The position numbers and the translations under genes are program-made. Shown here piece by piece: positions 9,053 to 16,380 of a stretch of DNA of 64,000 nucleotides. A model generated the notes under the pieces. It had not been told where the DNA came from and did not search any database. It saw nothing but the letters and a program-made list of their open reading frames with translations. The stretch comes from Candidatus Leptofilum proximum (GTDB lineage Bacteria; Chloroflexota; Anaerolineae; Promineifilales; Promineifilaceae): NCBI GenBank assembly GCA_016710325.1, contig JADJXK010000001.1, forward strand, positions 744,001 to 808,000, written 5' to 3'. Position 1 is the first letter of the stretch, and each line of letters starts with the position of its first letter.

Positions 9053-12000
9053 ATATGTACCCACTGCCCACACGATGAAGTAAAACGTGCCTGGCCGACT
9101 GGTTTAAGAACAAAGTGAACCGGCGGGGAATCTGATCCGAGTAACGCAGCAGCAGCCGTAAACAAAAGTGGTTGATAACATTAAAACCGCCAAAAGCCAG
9201 GCCAGAAATCAGGGCAGCGATAATGCCAGCATAAACACCAAACAGGCCGCCCATTGGCACATCCCACCATTGCAGAATGAGTCGTTCTGAGGATGTTACT
9301 ATCGCTAAAAAGAGGCCAATCGCCCCGCCCCAAACCAGCGCATTTTTGCCAGAAAGCCAGATGCCCTGGTTGGGCCGGGCTTTGGTTTCTACGTAACGGT
9401 TATTCAAACCAAAAAGCAAAACAACCAGTAAGGCAATGGGCATGCCCAGCAAAACAATGGCTTGCAGCAACGAAACCCCGGTCCCCATGAGCCGCCATAT
9501 CACCAAACCAAACAAGCTGCCAATGACGATCGCCGGAATGACGCCTCGCAGGCTGGCCTGCCAGGACCAGCGCAGCGCTTCAACCGTGCCAATATCATTT
9601 TCGTAACTTTGCCCAAAAGCAAAGTGAGAAAGCAGGACAAAGAAAAACGGCTCGGCGGTCGTTTGCAGGATGAACATCTGCGTTTCTTCGCCAAACAGCC
9701 ACAGCTGCGTTGCTACGATCAGCGCTACGGCCGTTCCCACCCCTGCTTTACGCGGCCAATCCCACCGAGAAATTTGCAGACCCGTCCCGCTCTGGCTGCG
9801 CCTTTCAAAGAATAAGATATCAATGCCCGCCACAAGGAGACCATAAAAAAGGTTAAAGCCGACCGAAGCTGCCAGATCAACCCAAACAATGTTGATGTCT
9901 AGCCGGGCAGAAATCAAGAGAGAGGAATGACTGTGTGCCGTGACGCCAATTTGCGGCGCGGCCAGGCCAATCACCCACAAAATCAACCCAATGAACCCAC
10001 CCAGCAGCGTTCGGGTTATGATGAGATAGCCCCAGCGATACGGCCGTCTCGACAGCCAGCTCGGTTGCAGTGATTCCAGTAAAAAAACCGATTGTCCCTG
10101 CTCACTCATTTTTTGGGCCAGCCACACCAACCAGCTGTGGGCCTGCTGCCAGTGAAAGGGAGAAGTTGCCGCCAGCTCACGGACCATCTGCTGCACATAG
10201 TTATAAAAAATGGTGCCCAAAAGCGCCTCTTTGCGTTTGTCGTCCGATGCCTCAAGCATTTCTGCGCGCAGCGCGGCGCTGCTGTCCTCCTGGCGAAACG
10301 CCCGGCTCATGACCTGAAGCATCAGCGGCGAGCGCACGATCTCTTGCAGCATGGCATCCTCACGAATGACCCCATGCAGCCCTGTCACCTGTTCGCCGAT
10401 GCCGTCCAGATAGCTGTCTGTCTGGTCAACCGTCAGCGGCTTGAGCGAAACGGCACCATTCAGCTTAACGGGCAGTTCGATAGCTTGATACACTTGCGTT
10501 CGGCAGCAGAGCGCTACCGGAATCAGCCCATATGTCTGGCGAAAGTTGTTAATCGCACGCACACATTCCGCCTGCTTGCTGCTAAGAACTTCATCCAGTC
10601 CATCGAGCAGCAGCAGAAGCTGGTTGGCCTCGACCCAGGCTTGCCCCATCGCCTTTGGAATCAGATACTTTTCATTCAGTTCATCCACCAGCCAGCGATC
10701 AAGCGGCTGTGATTTTTTAGCCCAGGAAGCTAAGTTGAACACAACCGGAATAGGTGCATGCGTATCCTGCCGGGCTTGTGCCAGCAGGTGACTGGCCAGC
10801 TTAAGCAGCATCACTGTTTTGCCCGAGCCGGGTTCACCAAGAATGAGCAGCGCACGGCCGTTTCGCGTAAAAACCTCTTCAATGGGCTGCGTCAACGGAA
10901 CCGGTACCTGAGGCTGCCGCACGATCCCTTCCCAGGGGTTGACCACAGCAGCGGGCATCGTCTCCAGGCTGATTTCGATTAAGGTGCCCTCGTTGAGCGT
11001 CTGGCGCAAAACTCCCTCTACCCAAAACTGCTGCACCTTGTTGAGCAAAACCAGCTGGGCCTGTCGCGCCTCGGCCCGAGGAATGGCTGCAGGGTGTTGA
11101 CTGACGGCGGGCAGGGCGGTAGGGACAAGCGTGGAATACAGCGCGGGTTGGGATAACACGTGCGCTGGCTCAATGAGGGTATCATGAAGTATGGCTTCCA
11201 GCACAGCCCCCACCTGCCGCACTGAAGCAAGGCGATGATTTTTGTCCTTCTGCAGCATCTGCGCCAGCAGGTCGGTCAGCACGGGCGGCAAATCGTGGCG
11301 AACGGTGCGAATATCGGGAATGGGTTCTTGCAGGATGGCCATGAGGGTGGCGGCGGAGGTGGGCCTGGCAAACGGCCGTTCCCCCGCCAACATCTCATAC
11401 AGCAGCAAACCAAACGCCCAAATGTCAGAACGCTCATCCAGCGGCTCGCCCCGGCACGCCTCCGGGCTGAGGTAGGCCACTGAGCCCAGCACCGCGCCGT
11501 GCTGCGTCAGGGTCGATTCCTGCCCCAGCCGGGCAATGCCAAAGTCGGTTAGTTTGGGACGGCCGTTCCTATCCAGCAGCACGTTGGCCGGTTTAATATC
11601 CCGGTGCAAAATGTTCAGGCGGTGAGCCCGCGCCAGCGCGTCACTCAAATCCAGGGCAATACTGATCACTTGGGGCAGCGGCAGGCGCGATTGCGGGCGC
11701 GATTGCGCTTGCAAAAAATTGAGCAGATCACCGCCTTCAACCAGCTCCATCACCAGATAATGATGGCCATCTTTTTCATCGGTGGCCAAAAGCTGCACGA
11801 TGTGGGGATGGGCCAGCTGACGCAGCGCTTCTGCCTCGCGGCGGAACCGCTCCACCAGCTCTGGATTGCCCGCCACGCGGCTGCGATCCAGCATTTTAAT
11901 GGCCACTGGCTGACCCGTTACACGGTCACGCCCCCGGTACACCGTGCCCATCGCCCCCTGCCCAAGCGGTTCACCCAATTCGTACTGCCCGGCAATAAGC

Positions 12001-12764
12001 GAGGCGTCATCAAGGCCAAACATTCCCCCTTCAATTTGGGCGGCAAGATTAATTGTTTCTCGTTCTGGCGACGCGCCAAGTTCCTCGTCCAGCACCTGTT
12101 GGCACAGCTCAAACTGGGCCAGGGCGGCACTGCGATCTCCGGCCAGGGCCAAAACCCGCATCAGCTGGCGATGGGCCGACTCGCGCCACGGTTCCAGGGC
12201 CAGCTGGCGGCGTGCTGCGGCCTGTGCCACCACAAAATCTGCCTGGGTGATTTGTCGCTCGGTAAGGTCATCCAGGGCGGCAAGGGCCAGCCGGTGCAGC
12301 CGCTCTCGCTCCTGCCGCAGCCAGCTTTCAAATTCCAGGCTGTCGCAGGTAAAGCCAGGCAGCAGTTCGCCCTGGTAAGCGCCATCGGGAGAGCCAACGG
12401 CCGTTTGCAGCGCCCCACGCGCCAAATCCGCCAAAAACGCCTCCACGTCCAATTGGTAATCACTGGCACTGTTCCATTGGATGTTTGCACGGTCGACGAG
12501 CAAAAACGGCCGTGCCAAATCATCGCTGTCGTTGAGCAGCTGGCGCAGCTGGTAGAGGGTTTGGCGCAGGTTCTTTTTGGCGCTGCTGTCGGGCACGTCG
12601 GGCCAGAACAGGGTGGCGAGGAGGTCACGGGGGAACGGCCGTTCCGCTTGCAAGATGAGGTAGGCAAACAGACCTTGCGTGTTCACCGAGCGAAAATTGG
12701 CGATGGGAACATCGCCTAACTTCACCTGAAACGTGCCCAAAAAAGAAACTTCCAGTGGGGACAT
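9006..12764 (-). CDS. BTAD (SARP) regulator fused to Ser/Thr kinase, NACHT NTPase and membrane domain
   Basis: A 1252-residue fusion. Residues 1-95 are an OmpR-like winged helix and 96-250 a bacterial transcriptional activation domain (LLPGFTCDSLEFE, RQLALEPWRESAH). Residues 261-525 are a Hanks-type kinase with all key residues: glycine loop GQGAMGTVY, Lys290 in VAIK, HRDIKPANV at 388 and DFG at 407. A NACHT-type NTPase follows, with Walker A GEPGSGKT at 643-650 and Walker B LLLLLDGLDE at 716-725. After residue 910 come about six to eight membrane helices and a C-terminal GYIFIHQFLQAHL segment typical of cyanobacterial and Chloroflexota NACHT proteins. A DNA-binding head on a membrane protein suggests release or membrane-tethered control. 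It diverges from the 40-residue peptide gene and is paralogous at its N-terminus to the regulator at 13225-16263. Confidence 0.9.
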   Translation of the reverse strand: MSPLEVSFLGTFQVKLGDVPIANFRSVNTQGLFAYLILQAERPFPRDLLATLFWPDVPDSSAKKNLRQTLYQLRQLLNDSDDLARPFLLVDRANIQWNSASDYQLDVEAFLADLARGALQTAVGSPDGAYQGELLPGFTCDSLEFESWLRQERERLHRLALAALDDLTERQITQADFVVAQAAARRQLALEPWRESAHRQLMRVLALAGDRSAALAQFELCQQVLDEELGASPERETINLAAQIEGGMFGLDDASLIAGQYELGEPLGQGAMGTVYRGRDRVTGQPVAIKMLDRSRVAGNPELVERFRREAEALRQLAHPHIVQLLATDEKDGHHYLVMELVEGGDLLNFLQAQSRPQSRLPLPQVISIALDLSDALARAHRLNILHRDIKPANVLLDRNGRPKLTDFGIARLGQESTLTQHGAVLGSVAYLSPEACRGEPLDERSDIWAFGLLLYEMLAGERPFARPTSAATLMAILQEPIPDIRTVRHDLPPVLTDLLAQMLQKDKNHRLASVRQVGAVLEAILHDTLIEPAHVLSQPALYSTLVPTALPAVSQHPAAIPRAEARQAQLVLLNKVQQFWVEGVLRQTLNEGTLIEISLETMPAAVVNPWEGIVRQPQVPVPLTQPIEEVFTRNGRALLILGEPGSGKTVMLLKLASHLLAQARQDTHAPIPVVFNLASWAKKSQPLDRWLVDELNEKYLIPKAMGQAWVEANQLLLLLDGLDEVLSSKQAECVRAINNFRQTYGLIPVALCCRTQVYQAIELPVKLNGAVSLKPLTVDQTDSYLDGIGEQVTGLHGVIREDAMLQEIVRSPLMLQVMSRAFRQEDSSAALRAEMLEASDDKRKEALLGTIFYNYVQQMVRELAATSPFHWQQAHSWLVWLAQKMSEQGQSVFLLESLQPSWLSRRPYRWGYLIITRTLLGGFIGLILWVIGLAAPQIGVTAHSHSSLLISARLDINIVWVDLAASVGFNLFYGLLVAGIDILFFERRSQSGTGLQISRWDWPRKAGVGTAVALIVATQLWLFGEETQMFILQTTAEPFFFVLLSHFAFGQSYENDIGTVEALRWSWQASLRGVIPAIVIGSLFGLVIWRLMGTGVSLLQAIVLLGMPIALLVVLLFGLNNRYVETKARPNQGIWLSGKNALVWGGAIGLFLAIVTSSERLILQWWDVPMGGLFGVYAGIIAALISGLAFGGFNVINHFCLRLLLRYSDQIPRRFTLFLNQSARHVLLHRVGSGYIFIHQFLQAHLAAQER

Positions 12765-12828
12765 GAGCCATTTTACCGCAAAAAAACCCGTTTTGACGAT
12801 TTGCTGACGCTAACTCTGAAATCTACCG

Positions 12829-12852
12829 ACGAACTGAAAACGCCCGTTTCCT
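12829..12852 (+). promoter_or_regulatory. Shared promoter-like motif, diverged copy
   Basis: ACGAACTG, three variable bases, ACGcCCGTTTCCTAT: the same order and spacing as at 16307-16332, where ACGGCCGTTTCCTAT is found. The TATCCT just downstream could be a -10. It lies between the divergent BTAD-kinase gene and the peptide gene and reads toward the peptide gene. Confidence 0.5.
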
Positions 12853-12891
12853 ATCCTGCAATCACTTAAGCAACGGGATAGCCGGCCGGTT

Positions 12892-12943
12892 GTAAAAGCC
12901 AAAAAGAATTATGAATTAGATCGAGCCTAGATTTGGCTTTTAC
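12892..12943 (+). repeat. Leader hairpin 1 (12-bp perfect inverted repeat)
   Basis: GTAAAAGCCAAA at 12892-12903 and its exact complement at 12932-12943, with a 28-nt loop. In the transcript toward the peptide gene it would form a stable stem. Confidence 0.6.
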
Positions 12944-12946
12944 CTA

Positions 12947-13001
12947 GGCAAACCACGGAGAAATCACTCTTCGGTTTTCAAACAACTTTCTGTGGTTTGC
13001 C
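12947..13001 (+). repeat. Leader hairpin 2 (10-bp perfect arms, extendable)
   Basis: GGCAAACCAC at 12947-12956 pairs with GTGGTTTGCC at 12992-13001. With a two-base bulge the stem extends by AGAAA/TTTCT to 15 pairs. It lies between hairpin 1 and the ribosome site. It could also be a diverged member of the CACAGAG hairpin family seen in other gaps. Confidence 0.55.
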
Positions 13002-13058
13002 AAACACCCAATGCCCCACAACTTGTATCGGAACAATCAGTTCGTAAAGGAGATTCAA

Positions 13059-13181
13059 ATGTACAGCGTCATGATTACGGGTGTTCTATTTTTGTCACAA
13101 GCCATGCTGGTCATCAAACCAATTATCGCCATTGGCAGCCTGATGTGTGATGGGGGTTCAAGCGGCCACTGCGGCATCTAA
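13059..13181 (+). CDS. 40-residue hydrophobic peptide with Cys-containing tail, unknown
   Basis: A short frame with a strong ribosome site (AAAGGAG, six bases before the ATG) and its own downstream terminator. It begins MYSVMITGVLFLSQ, is hydrophobic to about residue 29, and ends in CDGGSSGHCGI with two cysteines. No homolog is recognised. It could be a small membrane protein, a signal peptide or a ribosomal-peptide precursor. It sits between two BTAD regulators: divergent from the kinase-NACHT one and convergent with the NB-ARC-TPR one. In Streptomyces, AfsK/AfsR signalling acts on the small gene afsS, and the layout here resembles that, although no sequence similarity to AfsS is seen. Confidence 0.65.
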   Translation: MYSVMITGVLFLSQAMLVIKPIIAIGSLMCDGGSSGHCGI

Positions 13182-13206
13182 ATTATCAATTTAACCTATC
13201 GTTTGC

Positions 13207-13239
13207 ACGGGAGTGAACCTGATTTCACTCCCGTTTTTT
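13207..13239 (+). terminator. Rho-independent terminator of the peptide gene
   Basis: An 11-bp perfect stem (ACGGGAGTGAA at 13207-13217 with TTCACTCCCGT at 13224-13234) and a six-base loop run into TTTTTT. It ends the forward transcript 26 bases after the peptide stop. The stop codon of the opposing BTAD-NB-ARC gene (13225-13227) lies inside the right arm. Confidence 0.85.
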
Positions 13240-16200
13240 GTTGTCTCCTGCATTTAGCTGATCGATCCCCTGCCGGATCAACTTCTCATTATGCCCATCG
13301 CCCACTTGTTGGCTGAGCGCTAAGGCCATTTGATAATGCGTCAGGGCTTCGGTGGAACGGCCGTTTGCCGCCAAAATATCCCCCAACAGCCGTAACGCAT
13401 TCCCCTCACCCCCCTTGTCGCCAATTTGGCGGTGCAGCTGCAACGCTTGCTCTGTGTATCGCTCAGCTTCTTCAAGCCAACCCGCCTTTAATCCATTCCA
13501 GCCCAAATTATGATACAAAGGCGCCTGCGCACTGGGTCCGCCCGCCGCTTCTGCTAGAGAGATCGCTTGCAGCAAATAGCGCTGCGCTGCCATAAAATCA
13601 CCTCCCAGCGTCGCCAGAGCGCTCAAATTATTCAGGGCCATCGCCTGCCCCTGCCGGTCGTTATTGGCCTGGCTAATTTGCAGCGCTTCAGCCAGGGCGG
13701 TTTGCGCCGCTTCCGGGCGCGAGAGACGGCGGGCAACCAGTCCAATGCTGGTCAATACAAAACCCACCAGACGCTGATGATTGATTTGGCGAGCAAGGCG
13801 GAGCGCGTCTTCAAACGTGGCCAGCGACGCTTCATGGGCGCCTTGCAGATCAAAAACAACGCCCAAATGAAAGGTGGCAATCGCTTGAAGCAGCGGAAAA
13901 TCCTCTCGTTGAGCCAAGGCCAGGCCTTGCCGAACTTTTTCTGCAGCCGTGGACAGGTCACCTTTCCGCCACAAAATCTCACCGCCGGTGAGCTGCAAAC
14001 GCGCCGTGACCCAGGCGTCCGTCGTCAGGCTCAGCGCTTCCTGTACGATACTGCTGGCCCTCGCATAGTTGGACAAGCGCACTTGCAAGGCCGCCTGCTG
14101 CGTCAGGAGTTGGGCAAGTGCCTCTGGCTGCCTGGTAGGCCGCATAGCTTCGGCCGCCATCTCAAACAGGCGCACGCCTTCGCGGTAAAAGCCGCGAATC
14201 TGGCAAAAATCGGAGAGGGGCACAACTGCCGATAAGATGGCCGCAAAGTCGTGGCGGGTGACGGCCGTTTCCCACGCCCCCTTCACATTTTCCCACGCCT
14301 GCGCAATCCGCTGCACCGCCAGATGAGGCATCTCGCCGTTGAGCGCCCCGCCCAAATCGGCTACCGCCTGTAAATAATAATGGCTGTGCCGCACAACGGC
14401 CGTTTCGCTTTGGGCAAAATCGGCTAATTTTTCGGCGGCAAACTCGCGCAGCAGAGCATGGAGCACAAACCGCTCTCCCTGCTTTTGCAGCAGCGATTTT
14501 TCTAGCATCCGATGCAGTTCATACTGTGTCGCTTCCGTCACCACTTCGGCAGCGCGCACGCTAAACGGCCCCAAAAAGACCGACAGGCCGGCCAGCTGCG
14601 CCTGCTCTGCCGGGGTCAGCAGGGCCCAGGAACTTTCAAACACGGCGCGCATAGAGCGATGGCGCGGCGCAATGTCCCGCCGCTGCGTCGCCAGCGTATC
14701 GATGGAGTTTTGCAGAGCGGCAATGATCTGGCCGAGCGTTTGGTGGCGCAGCGCGGCCGCTGCCAGCTCCAGCGCCAGCGGCAAGCCCACCAGCAGGTGG
14801 CACAGGGTCACCACTTCACCCACATTGGCTTCGGTGAGTTGGAAACGGCCGTTGGCCCGCTGCGCCCTATCCACAAAAAGCTGCACGGCGGGGAAAGTGG
14901 TGGGGTCTTGAGGAACGGCCGTTGTGTTCAAAAACGGATCGGCGATGGGCGGCAGTGGCAGCCGTTCCAGCGGCAGCACCCACTCCGCCTGAAAGTTCAG
15001 CGGTTCACGCGAAGTGCAAATGACGCACACACCGGGCGCTTGCTGGAGCAGCTCCAGCACCAGCGGTGCGCCTGCCAGCAACGGCTCAAAGTTGTCCAGC
15101 ACCAGCAGCATGTTTCGCTCTCGCAAAAAGGCGATCAGCCGCGCTTTGGCCGTCTGCTGCCCAGCCAACGGTTGATCGAGCGTTTGTAAAACGGCCGTGG
15201 CAATCGCCTCCTGTAAACTTTCAACCTGCGGGGGGATTATCCCAGATCGCTGCTCCTGAACGGAACCTCCGGCAGGTTTTGCTTCAAGACCCACCAGCGG
15301 CACAAACCAGACCCCATCGGCAAATTGTTCCCGCAGCCGCCAGGCCACCTCCAGCGCCAATCGTGATTTGCCCATGCCTCCCTCGCCCACCAGCGTCACC
15401 AACCGGTAAGCGCGGTCGGTGATGCGGGCGCACACGGCGGCCAGATCCGCCTCTCGACCAAAGAAGGCGGTGACGGGGGCAATCAGATTGTTCTGGGAGC
15501 GGGTTTGCAGAACAAGTTTCTCTCCGGCAGCAATTTTTTCGGCGAGTTCGGCCGTTTTCCGCTCCGGCTCAACTGCCAACTCCTCCCACAAGATTTCCTG
15601 GCACTGCTCAAACTGGGCCAGCGCTGCCTGCCGGTCGCCGCTGAGAGCATACGCTTGCATCAGCTGGCGGTGGGCCAGTTCGCGCCATGGCTCCAGGGCC
15701 AGCTGCCGCTGCGCCAGCGCCTTCGCCTCGACCGGGTTGCCGCTGCCCAGCAGCCAGTCGGTACGCTGCTGCAGCGCATCGAGGGCCAGCCCGTGCAGCC
15801 GCTCCCGCTCCCGCCGCAGCCAATCTTCAAATTCCAGGCTGTCGCAGGTGAAGCCAGGCAAAAGATCGTCTGGGTATAAGCCATCTGGCTGGCCAACGGC
15901 CGTGGCCAAATCCCCCCGCTTCAGCGCCCGCAGAAACGCGGTGACGTCGCATTCGTGATCACTTTCGGGGTTAAATTGGATGGTTTGGCGGGTAACGATG
16001 AGAAACGGCCGTGCCTCATCCTCTCCTTCTTCCAACAACTTACGCAGCTGGTAGAGCGTTTGCCGGAAGTTGGTCCGCGCCGTGCTGTCTGGCTCGTCGG
16101 GCCAAAACAGCGCCGCCAGCACATCGCGCGACAGCGCTCGCCCTGGGTGCAGCGCCAGGTAAACCAGCAGACCCTGCACGTTGGCCGAGCGAAATTTGGT

Positions 16201-16263
16201 GATCGGATCATCCCCCAACACCACCTGAAATGTGCCTAAAAAAGAGAGGGTGAGCTGCGCCAT
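13225..16263 (-). CDS. AfsR-like BTAD regulator with NB-ARC NTPase and TPR repeats
   Basis: About 1012 residues. The winged helix plus BTAD (first 250 residues) closely matches that of the kinase fusion: ALFWPDEPDS, LLPGFTCDSLEFE, RQLALEPWRE. Next is an NB-ARC/STAND ATPase with Walker A GEGGMGKS near residue 293 and a Walker B-like LLVLDNFEPLL near 386, then a helical region with TPR-like repeats (GDFMAAQRYLLQAISLAEAA, GWLEEAERYTEQALQLHRQI). This is the AfsR architecture: NTP-gated transcriptional activators that oligomerise on DNA. ATG 16263 is preferred to GTG 16308 because the extra 15 residues would run through the shared motif at 16301-16327. It is divergent from the LamG gene at 16381. 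Confidence 0.9.
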   Translation of the reverse strand: MAQLTLSFLGTFQVVLGDDPITKFRSANVQGLLVYLALHPGRALSRDVLAALFWPDEPDSTARTNFRQTLYQLRKLLEEGEDEARPFLIVTRQTIQFNPESDHECDVTAFLRALKRGDLATAVGQPDGLYPDDLLPGFTCDSLEFEDWLRRERERLHGLALDALQQRTDWLLGSGNPVEAKALAQRQLALEPWRELAHRQLMQAYALSGDRQAALAQFEQCQEILWEELAVEPERKTAELAEKIAAGEKLVLQTRSQNNLIAPVTAFFGREADLAAVCARITDRAYRLVTLVGEGGMGKSRLALEVAWRLREQFADGVWFVPLVGLEAKPAGGSVQEQRSGIIPPQVESLQEAIATAVLQTLDQPLAGQQTAKARLIAFLRERNMLLVLDNFEPLLAGAPLVLELLQQAPGVCVICTSREPLNFQAEWVLPLERLPLPPIADPFLNTTAVPQDPTTFPAVQLFVDRAQRANGRFQLTEANVGEVVTLCHLLVGLPLALELAAAALRHQTLGQIIAALQNSIDTLATQRRDIAPRHRSMRAVFESSWALLTPAEQAQLAGLSVFLGPFSVRAAEVVTEATQYELHRMLEKSLLQKQGERFVLHALLREFAAEKLADFAQSETAVVRHSHYYLQAVADLGGALNGEMPHLAVQRIAQAWENVKGAWETAVTRHDFAAILSAVVPLSDFCQIRGFYREGVRLFEMAAEAMRPTRQPEALAQLLTQQAALQVRLSNYARASSIVQEALSLTTDAWVTARLQLTGGEILWRKGDLSTAAEKVRQGLALAQREDFPLLQAIATFHLGVVFDLQGAHEASLATFEDALRLARQINHQRLVGFVLTSIGLVARRLSRPEAAQTALAEALQISQANNDRQGQAMALNNLSALATLGGDFMAAQRYLLQAISLAEAAGGPSAQAPLYHNLGWNGLKAGWLEEAERYTEQALQLHRQIGDKGGEGNALRLLGDILAANGRSTEALTHYQMALALSQQVGDGHNEKLIRQGIDQLNAGDNKKRE

Positions 16264-16300
16264 GCCAGATTGTAAACCGCGGTTTCGCTTTGCGCGAAAA

Positions 16301-16327
16301 CTGTTCACGAACTGCTGACGGCCGTTT
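16301..16327 (+). promoter_or_regulatory. Shared promoter-like motif, copy 2
   Basis: Identical over 27 bases to 6383-6409, and followed by CCTATGCT, which could serve as a -10 (TATGCT at 16330). It is 54 bases before the LamG gene and sits in the divergent gap with the AfsR-like gene. SARP regulators usually bind at or near the -35 region of their targets, so this is the natural candidate for a BTAD binding site. Confidence 0.55.
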
Positions 16328-16380
16328 CCTATGCTCCTCCCATCTACCGTAAGTCAAGATTTGTTCAAGGAGAAAGCCTC

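Larger units (their letters stand above)
12765..13058 (+). other. Intergenic leader region of the 40-residue peptide gene
   Basis: About 290 bases with no gene, between the divergent BTAD-kinase gene and the peptide gene. From left to right it holds a diverged copy of the shared promoter-like motif (12829-12852), a 12-bp inverted repeat (12892-12943) and a second hairpin (12947-13001), ending in the ribosome site at 13047-13052. No known riboswitch class was recognised. Confidence 0.55.
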
